DNA of 16,939 nt, from assembly GCA_003455555.1 (NCBI GenBank), contig DMQX01000018.1, forward strand, positions 1,356 to 18,294. The letters are read 5' to 3'. This stretch comes from Candidatus Tayloriibacteriota bacterium (GTDB lineage Bacteria; Patescibacteriota; Minisyncoccia; Phycocordibacterales; UBA11359). The translations under genes and the position numbers were made by a program. The notes under the pieces were generated by a model, which saw nothing but the letters and a program-made list of their open reading frames with translations, made no database searches and was not told where the DNA came from. Below, in pieces: positions 1 through 5,774 of the stretch (its first letter is position 1; every line of letters starts with the position of its first letter).

Positions 1-30
1 CGCAGTTTTTTGTTGCTTATTTCTGTTAAT

Positions 31-201
31 TTAGAAACTGTCGCTCTCTTCCTCCGCTTCTTCTTCGTCTTCTTCATCCGTATCGTCATCGAGCAGCTCG
101 TCGTCATCGGTCGGACGTGGCAGCACTTTATCATCCTCTTCTTCCGGAAGTTCAACTGGTTTTAACACCTCATCTCCAACTATTTTTTTTATCTTTGGCA
201 T
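31..201 (-). CDS. Small highly acidic hypothetical protein (56 aa)
   Basis: Seen: an open frame of 56 codons plus TAA on the minus strand, starting MPKIKKIVGDEV. The first 20 residues are mixed and partly basic. From about residue 21 to the end the chain is dominated by Asp and Glu, ending in an almost uninterrupted acidic run and SDSF. There is no signal peptide, membrane segment or recognisable fold. It lies 70 nt downstream of ruvC on the same strand, so it may be the last gene of the yebC-ruvC transcript. No Shine-Dalgarno or clear promoter was seen. I do not recognise the family. Acidic tails of this kind are seen in proteins that contact basic partners or RNA polymerase, but nothing here shows that role. 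The alternating GAG/GAA/GAT/GAC codons argue for selected coding rather than a simple DNA repeat. Confidence 0.6.
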   Translation of the reverse strand: MPKIKKIVGDEVLKPVELPEEEDDKVLPRPTDDDELLDDDTDEEDEEEAEEESDSF

Positions 202-271
202 CGTACAAAAAGTCTTATTTGCTTGTAATTTTTCCCTGAATAATCAAGGATATACTATATATGTACCAGAT

Positions 272-784
272 TTATTTTTTTTGTGCAAATGCCGCGAGCT
301 GTGCTTGTGGATAACCCTGACCAGCCAAGAACGTCAAGCCTATAGCAATTGCGTCATATTCATCATCAAAATCAATTTTCTTATTGATCTTGACTAGTTT
401 TGGAATCATAGAAAATATCTGCTTTTTGTCGGCTCGTCCGTCGCCGGTCACGGCGTTTTTTATTTGGCCTGGCGTAAATTCTGAGAATAGAAGCCCGTGA
501 TTTGCCGCTTCATACATGATCACTCCTCTCACTTCGGCCACATGCATGGCCGTTTTTTGATTATTAGTGAAAAAAAGGGATTCGATCGCAACTGCTTCAG
601 GCAAAAACTCGGTGATAATTTTCCGAAGCTCAACCCCGACCGCATGCAGTCGATTAATAAAGAGCTCAGTTTTTGCGGTTTGGAAACATTCGGAGAAAAT
701 AACCTGTTCTTTGCCGCCAATATTCTTTTCAAGCACGGCGATACCGAGTCTTTCGTAGCCTGGATCTAATGCAAGGACTCGCAT
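272..784 (-). CDS. ruvC: Crossover junction endodeoxyribonuclease RuvC
   Basis: RuvC cuts Holliday junctions, working with the RuvAB branch-migration motor in homologous recombination. The 170-aa length is normal. The RNase H-like fold and all four acidic metal ligands are visible: Asp7 in LALDPG, Glu68 in AVAIESLFF, and Asp141 and Asp144 in DDEYDAIAIG. The conserved stretch FTPGQIKNAVTGDGRADK (about residues 103-120), typical of the substrate-binding region, is also present. The gene sits 30 nt downstream of yebC on the same strand, the widespread bacterial yebC-ruvC arrangement, and is probably cotranscribed with it. No Shine-Dalgarno precedes the ATG. ruvB and ruvA are both in the window but not adjacent. 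Confidence 0.96.
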   Translation of the reverse strand: MRVLALDPGYERLGIAVLEKNIGGKEQVIFSECFQTAKTELFINRLHAVGVELRKIITEFLPEAVAIESLFFTNNQKTAMHVAEVRGVIMYEAANHGLLFSEFTPGQIKNAVTGDGRADKKQIFSMIPKLVKINKKIDFDDEYDAIAIGLTFLAGQGYPQAQLAAFAQKK

Positions 785-814
785 ATGTTTTTTGAGAAAT
801 TATCGCAACCGCTT

Positions 815-1342
815 TTATTCAGCATTCGTGTAAACATTTTGAACTTCGTCATTCTCTTCTAGAGCTTCAATCAGATCGCCGAGTTTGGCTCCGTCTTCGT
901 CGGAAAGTGCGACTGTAGTTTTTGGAATAAATCCGTCGTGAGTTTTTTCAAAAGCCCAAGTTGCGGCTCCCATGCCTGCGAGTTCAGTTCCGTTGAGTGA
1001 AAGAATGTGTTTCACTTCCTGTGCCGCTTTGTTTCGATTGTCGGTCAGTGCTTCTATTACGATCGCGCAACCACCGGGGCCATAGGCTTCATAAATAATC
1101 GTGTCCATGGTGGCTGGGTCGCTCGACGCTTTCTTGACCGCTCGGTCAATATTGTCGCCAGGCATGTTAGCTTCACGGGCTTTAGCAATAGCAGTAGCCA
1201 AGCCAGGAGCGGTGACATCACCGTGTGCTTTTTTGGCTTCAACCGTGAGGAGGCGCACAACTTTCGTAAAAATCTTACTCTTTTGAGCGTCGGTTACGGC
1301 CTTTCTGTTTTTAATTTTTGACCATTTATTATGTCCTGACAT
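815..1342 (-). CDS. yebC: YebC/TACO1-family protein, internally shortened
   Basis: YebC-family proteins have been described as DNA-binding transcriptional regulators and, more recently, as factors that help ribosomes through difficult (for example proline-rich) stretches. Seen: the N-terminal signature MSGHNKWSKIKNRK and a helical domain (about 1-80, including NMPGDNIDRAVKK), then YEAYGPGGCAIVIEALTDN and the C-terminal LIEALEENDEVQNVYTNAE. Usual family length is about 240-250 aa; this one has 175. After ATWAFEKTHDGF (about 136-138) it runs directly into IPKTTVALSDED, so the inserted third alpha/beta domain of the classic fold is absent while both flanking parts of domain 2 remain. The frame is intact, so this is a clean domain loss and not decay. 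A possible TGC-TATTAT promoter lies about 30 nt upstream; ruvC follows. Confidence 0.93.
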   Translation of the reverse strand: MSGHNKWSKIKNRKAVTDAQKSKIFTKVVRLLTVEAKKAHGDVTAPGLATAIAKAREANMPGDNIDRAVKKASSDPATMDTIIYEAYGPGGCAIVIEALTDNRNKAAQEVKHILSLNGTELAGMGAATWAFEKTHDGFIPKTTVALSDEDGAKLGDLIEALEENDEVQNVYTNAE

Positions 1343-1369
1343 GGTAAAGCATTAAATTGATATAACTCT

Positions 1370-1378
1370 ATAATAGCA
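1370..1378 (-). promoter_or_regulatory. Possible extended -10 of yebC
   Basis: The minus strand reads TGC-TATTAT here. Transcription would start near 1363 and give a leader of about 20 nt before the yebC ATG, with no Shine-Dalgarno in it. No good -35 was identified. Confidence 0.35.
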
Positions 1379-1408
1379 CGCTAGAGGAAATATGGAAGAA
1401 ATACCTTA

Positions 1409-1423
1409 CGCTGTTTTCAGGCC
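1409..1423 (+). repeat. Upstream box shared with the lipoprotein unit, copy 1
   Basis: CGCTGTTTTCAGGCC lies 54 nt upstream of the PEP-CTERM gene's -35. It matches 14 of 15 positions with 5658-5672, upstream of the lipoprotein gene, on the same strand. A GGCATATTTT string also occurs near both copies (1432-1441 and 5631-5640) but in the opposite relative order. Function unknown: regulatory site or cassette boundary. Confidence 0.5.
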
Positions 1424-1462
1424 TTAAATAGGGCATATTTTTCCATTACTACATCACAAAGA

Positions 1463-1491
1463 TTGACATTTGTAAACAAATATGCTAGTAT
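1463..1491 (+). promoter_or_regulatory. Strong promoter of the PEP-CTERM gene, with dyad in the spacer
   Basis: A perfect -35 TTGACA (1463-1468), a 17-nt spacer and an extended -10 TGC-TAGTAT (hexamer 1486-1491). Between the boxes is a 14-bp dyad, ATTTGT-AA-ACAAAT (1468-1481), placed where a repressor could occlude RNA polymerase. The predicted start near 1498 gives a leader of about 80 nt. The presence of this promoter rules out translation starting at the TTG at 1463. Confidence 0.75.
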
Positions 1492-1567
1492 ATTACCAAG
1501 ATGTTTTTTGAGAAATAGAGGAAGTTATGGATGGCTTGTAGCCAGAAATTTACAACCTCTCAAAGAT

Positions 1568-1573
1568 GAAAGG
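1568..1573 (+). promoter_or_regulatory. Shine-Dalgarno GAAAGG that fixes the PEP-CTERM start
   Basis: GAAAGG lies 6 nt before the ATG at 1580, the first in-frame Met in front of a perfect signal peptide. The context TGAAAGGCTTCAAATGAA closely matches that of the lipoprotein gene (TGAAAGGTTTGAGATGAA). Confidence 0.7.
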
Positions 1574-1579
1574 CTTCAA

Positions 1580-2314
1580 ATGAAAATGAAGCGCAATCTT
1601 GTGGGTATCGTGGCTGTGTTGGTCCTGTTGCTCGTTGCGCCGGCTTTCGCTGGCTACAGCAACAGCATCAGTCTGCCGGATCTGTATTTCAGCGCCGACA
1701 GCTTCACCGACAACACCGTCGGCAAGACGACATTTTCGATGTCGCTCTCAACCGCGTCGCAGATTGATGGTTTCTATACCATGATCAGCAAGGATGCAAG
1801 CAACCTCGGCCACGGCTACATCTCCGTCAACGCCTACGGCACCGTCGGCAACCCTGTTCTGCAAAAGGATTGGCAAAACAATCGGATGGATGTGAATTAC
1901 CGTGGGTTGAGCGCTTCGCTCAATACAAACCTCGGCGCGTTCCAAACCATCAGCGGATGGACGTTCGATCCGACGACGGGTGAGCAAATTCCGGTCTATG
2001 GCGATTGGTTGTCTACCGGGAGTGGTAATGTGACGCTGAATGGCGTTACATTGATCAGTTCGACAAGTGGGTATAACGAATATACCTATGACCCGAATGG
2101 TGGTGGCAAAGGTCTGGCTTTTCCTGAGTACGGAACCCTCGTGACGGAGTTCAGCGCCTATGCGCAATTCTACGTCTCGTTTGACGGATTGGGTGCTTCG
2201 GTCTTCCCCGGAATGGGCACATCGACATTGGCTTCGTCTGTCCCCGAACCAGCGTCGCTCTGTTTGCTGGGTGTTGGCGTGGTGGCCATGTTGGCCAGCC
2301 GTCGGCGCCGGTAA
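1580..2314 (+). CDS. Secreted PEP-CTERM sorting-domain protein
   Basis: A 244-aa exported protein. Residues 1-24 form a signal peptide (basic MKMKRN, a Val/Leu-rich core, AFA cleavage site). The body is low in Cys and rich in Ser, Gly, Thr, Asn and Tyr, looking like a beta-rich extracellular domain I do not recognise. Residues 221-244 are a textbook PEP-CTERM tail: VPEPAS, a hydrophobic helix LCLLGVGVVAMLA, then SRRRR. In known systems this tail is recognised by exosortase (EpsH family), which cleaves and anchors the protein, usually in Gram-negative biofilm or exopolysaccharide producers. No exosortase gene is in this window. The gene is visibly richer in G and C, especially at third positions, than neighbouring genes. 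It has its own strong promoter, Shine-Dalgarno and terminator, and sits in opposite orientation between ruvB and yebC. I infer acquisition by transfer. The start at 1586 (second Met) is an alternative. Confidence 0.88.
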   Translation: MKMKRNLVGIVAVLVLLLVAPAFAGYSNSISLPDLYFSADSFTDNTVGKTTFSMSLSTASQIDGFYTMISKDASNLGHGYISVNAYGTVGNPVLQKDWQNNRMDVNYRGLSASLNTNLGAFQTISGWTFDPTTGEQIPVYGDWLSTGSGNVTLNGVTLISSTSGYNEYTYDPNGGGKGLAFPEYGTLVTEFSAYAQFYVSFDGLGASVFPGMGTSTLASSVPEPASLCLLGVGVVAMLASRRRR

Positions 2315-2343
2315 ATTTGTTCTTTATGTTTAAATGAAAGGAG

Positions 2344-2376
2344 AAACCCCCAAGCACATAAATGCTCGGGGGTTTT
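2344..2376 (+). terminator. Rho-independent terminator of the PEP-CTERM gene
   Basis: AAACCCCC (2344-2351) pairs with GGGGGTTT (2368-2375). An inner AGCA/TGCT helix extends the stem across one mismatch, with loop CATAAA. The right arm ends in a T tract, so it works best for plus-strand transcripts. It also separates this unit from ruvB, whose stop is at 2398. Confidence 0.88.
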
Positions 2377-2397
2377 CTATTTCTATTTTTGTATTTT

Positions 2398-3432
2398 TTA
2401 CAGCAACTTCTCTTGCAAATGCTTCGGCACTTTTATTTTCAAGTGTTCATAAGCACGGGTTGTGGCACTGCGGCCGCGCGGCGTGCGCTCGATCAAACCC
2501 ATTTGGATCAAGTATGGTTCATGAAAAGCTTCTATGGTGGCCTGTTCCTCTGACAGGGAAGCGGCCAAAGTGTTTAGACCGACTGGGCCGCCGTTGTATT
2601 TATCAATTATGGTTGTCAAAAGCAATCTGTCGGCACCAGAGAGTCCTATCTCATCAATGCCGAGCATTTTCAAAGCTTCTTTGACTGTCTTTTCGGTGAG
2701 GTCGATCTTTTTTACCTGAGCATAATCTCGGCAGCGCTTCAAAAGATAGTTGGCAGTGCGGGGAGTAAATCGGCTGCGTTCTGCAACAGCTGTCACTGCT
2801 CCGTCATCGAGAGAAACGCCGAGAATTTTTGCCGAGCGTTTAATGATCTTTTCTATTTCTTCATTTGAATAAAATTCCAGTCGAAATACTCCTCCAGAAA
2901 AACGAGAACGCAGCGGTGCGGAGATCATGGCGATGCGAGTGGTCGCGGCGATCAAAGTAAACGGCGGCAATTCCAATTGGATAGTGCGCGCTGACGGACC
3001 TTTGCCGATAATGATGTCTAGAGTACCAGATTCGAGAGCGGGGTAGAGGACTTCTTCGATCGCTTTGTTGAGTCGATGAATTTCGTCGATAAAAAGAATG
3101 TCCCCAGCTGCGAGGTTGGTTAAAATGGAAGCGAGATCACCGATCTTCTCGATCGCCGGGCCAGAGGTGGCCTTGAGTTGCGCTCGAGTCTCTTTTGCGA
3201 TAAGGTGTGCTAGCGTCGTTTTACCCAGTCCCGGCGGTCCATAGAAAAGAATGTGCTCCGGAGGGTGCTTGCGTTCTGCAGCAGCCGTTAGTAAGATGTG
3301 CAGGTTGTTTTTTATAGTCTCTTGGCCGATATATTCGTCCCAATGAGTAGGGCGGAGGGTCTGATCAAGAAATTGAGTCTCTTGTTTAGCCTCGGTAGTC
3401 TCTATTGGGTCTGGGGCGGCAGTGCTTGACAT
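2398..3432 (-). CDS. ruvB: Holliday junction branch migration helicase RuvB
   Basis: RuvB is the AAA+ ATPase that drives branch migration on RuvA-bound Holliday junctions. The 344-aa length is typical. Seen in order: an N-terminal LRPTHWDEYIGQE, Walker A GPPGLGKTT (65-73, Lys71), Walker B ILFIDEIH (Asp116, Glu117), sensor 1 IAATTR (161-166), the arginine-finger region APLRSRFSG (172-180), and a C-terminal winged-helix domain ending in GLIERTPRGRSATTRAYEHL. No inactivating change is visible. It lies downstream of pilB on the same strand, but 357 nt separate them, so it probably has its own promoter; a weak TTGATG-17-TAACAT pair on the minus strand (3509 to 3481) is one candidate. A strong plus-strand promoter overlaps its start codon (3426-3454). 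Confidence 0.97.
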   Translation of the reverse strand: MSSTAAPDPIETTEAKQETQFLDQTLRPTHWDEYIGQETIKNNLHILLTAAAERKHPPEHILFYGPPGLGKTTLAHLIAKETRAQLKATSGPAIEKIGDLASILTNLAAGDILFIDEIHRLNKAIEEVLYPALESGTLDIIIGKGPSARTIQLELPPFTLIAATTRIAMISAPLRSRFSGGVFRLEFYSNEEIEKIIKRSAKILGVSLDDGAVTAVAERSRFTPRTANYLLKRCRDYAQVKKIDLTEKTVKEALKMLGIDEIGLSGADRLLLTTIIDKYNGGPVGLNTLAASLSEEQATIEAFHEPYLIQMGLIERTPRGRSATTRAYEHLKIKVPKHLQEKLL

Positions 3433-3454
3433 TATAAAGGTTTCATGCTAAGAT
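3426..3454 (+). promoter_or_regulatory. Consensus promoter with no gene downstream
   Basis: TTGACA (3426-3431), a 17-nt spacer and extended -10 TGC-TAAGAT (hexamer 3449-3454). It overlaps the first codons of ruvB on the other strand and points into the 3433-3789 intergenic region. No plus-strand coding sequence follows, so it is assigned to a candidate non-coding RNA. Confidence 0.6.
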
Positions 3455-3470
3455 TCATATTAGGATCTTC

Positions 3471-3500
3471 AGAAAGCCAAATGTTACGGGCTTTTTTCTT
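3471..3500 (+). terminator. Early terminator-like hairpin in the candidate RNA leader
   Basis: AGAAAGCC (3471-3478) pairs with GGCTTTTT (3489-3496, one G-U), followed by CTTTT. If active it would end transcription from 3461 after about 40 nt, suggesting attenuation or a very short RNA. Confidence 0.5.
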
Positions 3501-3674
3501 TTCCATCAAGGGTATAAATCTCTAAGCAAATGAGTCTTCGGACTTATAAGTTTTTTTCAAGGACTATCTGGTTGTTCGCTTCGGCGTCCCTTACTGTATA
3601 TATCCTTAGATACTAATTTAGCTTTTGGTACGCAATTATTAAAAGTATTGCTTAGAGATTTATGTCCTCGATCT

Positions 3675-3696
3675 AAACCGCTCACTGCGGTTTTTC
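3675..3696 (+). terminator. Rho-independent terminator ending the candidate RNA
   Basis: AAACCGC (3675-3681), loop TCACT, GCGGTTT (3687-3693), with T tract 3691-3695. The T tract is on the right, so plus-strand termination is favoured. From 3697 to 3789 nothing else is apparent. Confidence 0.78.
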
Positions 3697-3789
3697 TGTA
3701 CTCAATTATGGCCAAAAATATGGAGCTCTGCAAGTCCAAAAGAGCAGAAGAGCATAGAGGTGTCAGAGTGTAAACTTTGTGTTTGAATA

Positions 3790-5463
3790 TTAAGCAATTA
3801 CGTCGAGATCAATAACACGGCGCAATTCTTCTATAGAAGTAACTCCAAGCAAAACTTTTATGATGCCGTCTTGGGTCATGTCCAGGATACCTTGGGGCAG
3901 GGCAGCCTTTTTAATTTCGCGTTCGCTCGGATTCATGTTTACCACTTCTTCAATTGCAGCGTCGGTGAGAATAGCTTCAAAAATACCAAGACGACCCTTG
4001 TAACCAGTGTTGTTGCAAGCAGTGCAGCCGACAGGCAAGAAATGTTTTTCGGTCTGGGGAATTTTGTCGACGGTGTGGATGGTGGCAATGATACGTGCGA
4101 CAGTTTCCTTTTCCTTACCCTCAAGGATCGTTTCTTTTCGGCAAACAGGGCAGAGTTTGCGTACTAGACGTTGTGCCAGAGCAATACTAATGGCAGAGGT
4201 TAAAACTTTTGAATTTATACCTAGATCGATTAGTCGTGGGTAAGTGCCGGCAGCATTGTTAGTGTGAAGAGTTGAGAAAACCAAGTGGCCGGTTAAAGCA
4301 GAGTTTACGGCAATATCCGCGCTGTCACGGTCTCGGATTTCACCGATCATAATAATGTCGGGGTCTTGTCGGACAGCGGCGCGCAAACCTTCGATGAAGG
4401 TGTAGTCCTTTTTCTCGTCAGTCTGAGTCTGGACTATGCCGGGCAGATGGTATTCAATCGGGTTTTCGATAGTAATGATTTTAATACTGGGATCTCGCAC
4501 TTTTTTTAGAAAAGCATATAGCGTAGTGGTTTTACCTGAGCCTGTCGGGCCAGTCGTCAAGATCATGCCGTTTGGCTTGGCGATTTGCTTGTTTACTATT
4601 TCGAGTAGGCGCGGTTCCATGCCCAAGTCTTCCATAGGTACCGAAATTGTTTTTGGGTTGAGTACGCGCATAACAACAGACTCCGCATATGCGCCGGGCA
4701 AAATAGAACTACGAACTTCAATTTCTTCGTCTTTGATTTTTATACTGAAACGGCCGTCTTGGGCACCGCTCAAGTTTAGCTTCATGTTGGAGATCAGCTT
4801 GATTCTCGAAAGCATTAAGTTGTATGTGGCGGTATCAAATTGCAGTACCTCGGTCAGCACGCCGTCGAGACGGTATCTCAATTGAACATAACTTTCCTCC
4901 GGTTCGAAGTGGATGTCGGAGGCGTCTGTAGCCAGTGCGCCAGCCACGATTATTTCCATAACGCCGGAAATGCGATGAATGTTTTTTGCGCCAAGTGTTT
5001 TTTCGATCAAAGTTTTTATGTCAGCAATCGAACGAACTTGTTTGAGGAAGGCGACTATTTCATCATTTGAAATATCTAAAGCACCACTCTTGCTTTCCAT
5101 AGCAAAAGAAAGATCTTTGAACCGAGCCCAGATCTTTTCCAGACTTTGCTCGGAAACTAAAAATGAGGTGGTTACATAGGCCCGGTCAGCGAGTTTTCTT
5201 AAAGCCTCTACGGTGCTGGGGTTATTAGGGGAGGTTATGGCGACGCTGAGTCTTTTGTCGACAATGTTGAAAAGTCCTACTTTTGCGGCGCGACATTCTG
5301 ACTCAGTCATCAGGCGCAAAGCATCATTGTTTATGGCCATGCGCGACATGTCTATGTATTCCAAACCATATTTTTTGGATAAGATCTGCGTCACCTCCTC
5401 TTCCTCCTTTCTTTTAAAGTCGGATAATTGCTGATTCTGTTTATCTTCGTCGAAGGTGACCAT
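3790..5463 (-). CDS. pilB: Type IV pilus assembly / type II secretion ATPase (PilB/GspE family)
   Basis: A cytoplasmic hexameric ATPase that powers pilin polymerisation at the inner face of the membrane. Length 557 aa, typical. An N-terminal MshEN/GspE-N-like region occupies about 20-120. The ATPase core shows ASDIHFEPEE (181-190), Walker A GPTGSGKTTT (305-314, Lys311), the Asp box region TIENPIEYHLPG, Walker B PDIIMIGEIRDRDSAD (368-383) and the His box TGHLVFSTLHTNNA (391-404). Four cysteines in two CxxC pairs (438/441 and 480/483) form the zinc-binding knuckle of PilB/GspE. PilT-type retraction ATPases lack this zinc module and the N-domain, so PilB is the better call. No other pilus genes are in the window. 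An extended -10 TGC-TATACT ends 8 nt before the ATG, implying a near-leaderless mRNA. Confidence 0.94.
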   Translation of the reverse strand: MVTFDEDKQNQQLSDFKRKEEEEVTQILSKKYGLEYIDMSRMAINNDALRLMTESECRAAKVGLFNIVDKRLSVAITSPNNPSTVEALRKLADRAYVTTSFLVSEQSLEKIWARFKDLSFAMESKSGALDISNDEIVAFLKQVRSIADIKTLIEKTLGAKNIHRISGVMEIIVAGALATDASDIHFEPEESYVQLRYRLDGVLTEVLQFDTATYNLMLSRIKLISNMKLNLSGAQDGRFSIKIKDEEIEVRSSILPGAYAESVVMRVLNPKTISVPMEDLGMEPRLLEIVNKQIAKPNGMILTTGPTGSGKTTTLYAFLKKVRDPSIKIITIENPIEYHLPGIVQTQTDEKKDYTFIEGLRAAVRQDPDIIMIGEIRDRDSADIAVNSALTGHLVFSTLHTNNAAGTYPRLIDLGINSKVLTSAISIALAQRLVRKLCPVCRKETILEGKEKETVARIIATIHTVDKIPQTEKHFLPVGCTACNNTGYKGRLGIFEAILTDAAIEEVVNMNPSEREIKKAALPQGILDMTQDGIIKVLLGVTSIEELRRVIDLDVIA

Positions 5464-5471
5464 ATCAAATT

Positions 5472-5480
5472 AGTATAGCA
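5472..5480 (-). promoter_or_regulatory. Extended -10 of pilB, near-leaderless
   Basis: Minus strand TGC-TATACT; 8 nt separate the hexamer from the pilB ATG, so transcription should begin within a nucleotide or two of the start codon. Confidence 0.55.
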
Positions 5481-5506
5481 GGTTTTTGGAAAAATTCCGT
5501 ATATAT

Positions 5507-5622
5507 ACTTGCAAACAAGAACACTGTTTACAGGGCACGCATAATTTTTTGCTAAAAATTTGCTCCAACTCGGAGCCAGTCGCTCCTCGTAGTCCCTGTA
5601 AACAGTGTTCTTGTTTGCAAGT
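5507..5622. repeat. Palindromic element with perfect 29-bp arms
   Basis: The left arm (5507-5535) begins ACTTGCAAACAAGAACAC and is the exact reverse complement of the right arm (5594-5622). The 58-nt centre holds smaller hairpins: GCTCC-AACTC-GGAGC (5562-5576), with a second GCTCC (5582-5586) that can compete for GGAGC, and AATTTTT/AAAAATT (about 5543-5560). No open reading frame fits inside, and no target-site duplication is obvious at the borders. It lies between the pilB promoter and the lipoprotein unit. Possible identities: a miniature inverted-repeat element, a transcribed hairpin RNA, or a REP-like element. It is too perfect to resemble an integron attC site. Confidence 0.85.
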
Positions 5623-5657
5623 TTAAAAATGGCATATTTTCAAAGTTCTACAAAAAC

Positions 5658-5672
5658 CGCTGTTTTTAGGCC
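5658..5672 (+). repeat. Upstream box shared with the PEP-CTERM unit, copy 2
   Basis: CGCTGTTTTTAGGCC lies 36 nt before the lipoprotein -35; 14/15 identical to 1409-1423. It overlaps a small AAAAAC-CGCT-GTTTTT hairpin (from about 5652). Confidence 0.5.
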
Positions 5673-5693
5673 CCTGTTTAGCTCTAGAAATGC

Positions 5694-5722
5694 TTGACTT
5701 TAGATACCGACTATGGTATAAT
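5694..5722 (+). promoter_or_regulatory. Strong promoter of the lipoprotein gene
   Basis: TTGACT (5694-5699), 17-nt spacer, perfect extended -10 TGG-TATAAT (hexamer 5717-5722). Predicted start near 5729 gives a leader of about 46 nt. Confidence 0.8.
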
Positions 5723-5762
5723 ATATGTGTTAGTGAAGAGGTTGAAATTCTGAACTATTACT

Positions 5763-5768
5763 GAAAGG
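5763..5768 (+). promoter_or_regulatory. Shine-Dalgarno GAAAGG of the lipoprotein gene
   Basis: GAAAGG, 6 nt before the ATG at 5775, in the same sequence context as the PEP-CTERM gene's Shine-Dalgarno. Confidence 0.7.
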
Positions 5769-5774
5769 TTTGAG

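Larger units (their letters stand above)
3461..3696 (+). ncRNA. Candidate structured non-coding RNA, about 236 nt
   Basis: This gene-free stretch has the parts of an RNA gene. A consensus promoter (3426-3454) predicts a start near 3461. A perfect 16-bp inverted repeat (3514-3529 with 3648-3663) closes a 118-nt domain. Inside are two hairpins capped by C(UUCG)G: AGTC-TTCG-GACT (3533-3544) and CGC-TTCG-GCG (3577-3586). The second can be extended by AAGGAC (3559-3564) pairing with GTCC-CTT (3586-3592). UUCG loops are stabilising only on this strand, which supports plus-strand function. AAGGGTAT (about 3508-3515) could form a pseudoknot with ATATCCTT (about 3599-3606), and GCAAT/ATTGC (3632-3636, 3647-3651) competes with the closing stem. 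A terminator ends the unit at 3675-3696. It does not match tmRNA, RNase P, SRP or 6S features I can recognise. An early terminator-like hairpin at 3471-3500 complicates the model. Confidence 0.5.

Noticed and set aside
1392..1427. An 11-codon mini-ORF (MEEIPYAVFRP) after AGAGGA, and a 4-codon ORF at 1527-1541 in the PEP-CTERM leader
   Set aside because: Such short frames are common by chance. The first lies upstream of the mapped promoter; the second could be a leader peptide but nothing supports it.
1463..1579. N-terminal extension of the PEP-CTERM protein from TTG 1463
   Set aside because: The TTG is the -35 box of the gene's promoter, and the extension would precede the signal peptide. 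ATG 1580 has a good Shine-Dalgarno.
2334..2684. Plus-strand open frames over the 3' end of ruvB and the terminator
   Set aside because: They are shadows of the intact ruvB frame and run through the terminator hairpin.
3557..3739. A 60-codon open frame on the minus strand in the ruvB-pilB gap
   Set aside because: No ribosome binding site, no recognisable protein character, and it runs through the terminator hairpin and the structured region; RNA is the better explanation.
5507..5622. Integron attC site or simple terminator as explanation for the palindrome
   Set aside because: attC arms are imperfect with extrahelical bases and GTTRRRY/RYYYAAC ends, which are absent; a 58-nt loop and no clear T tract argue against a plain terminator.
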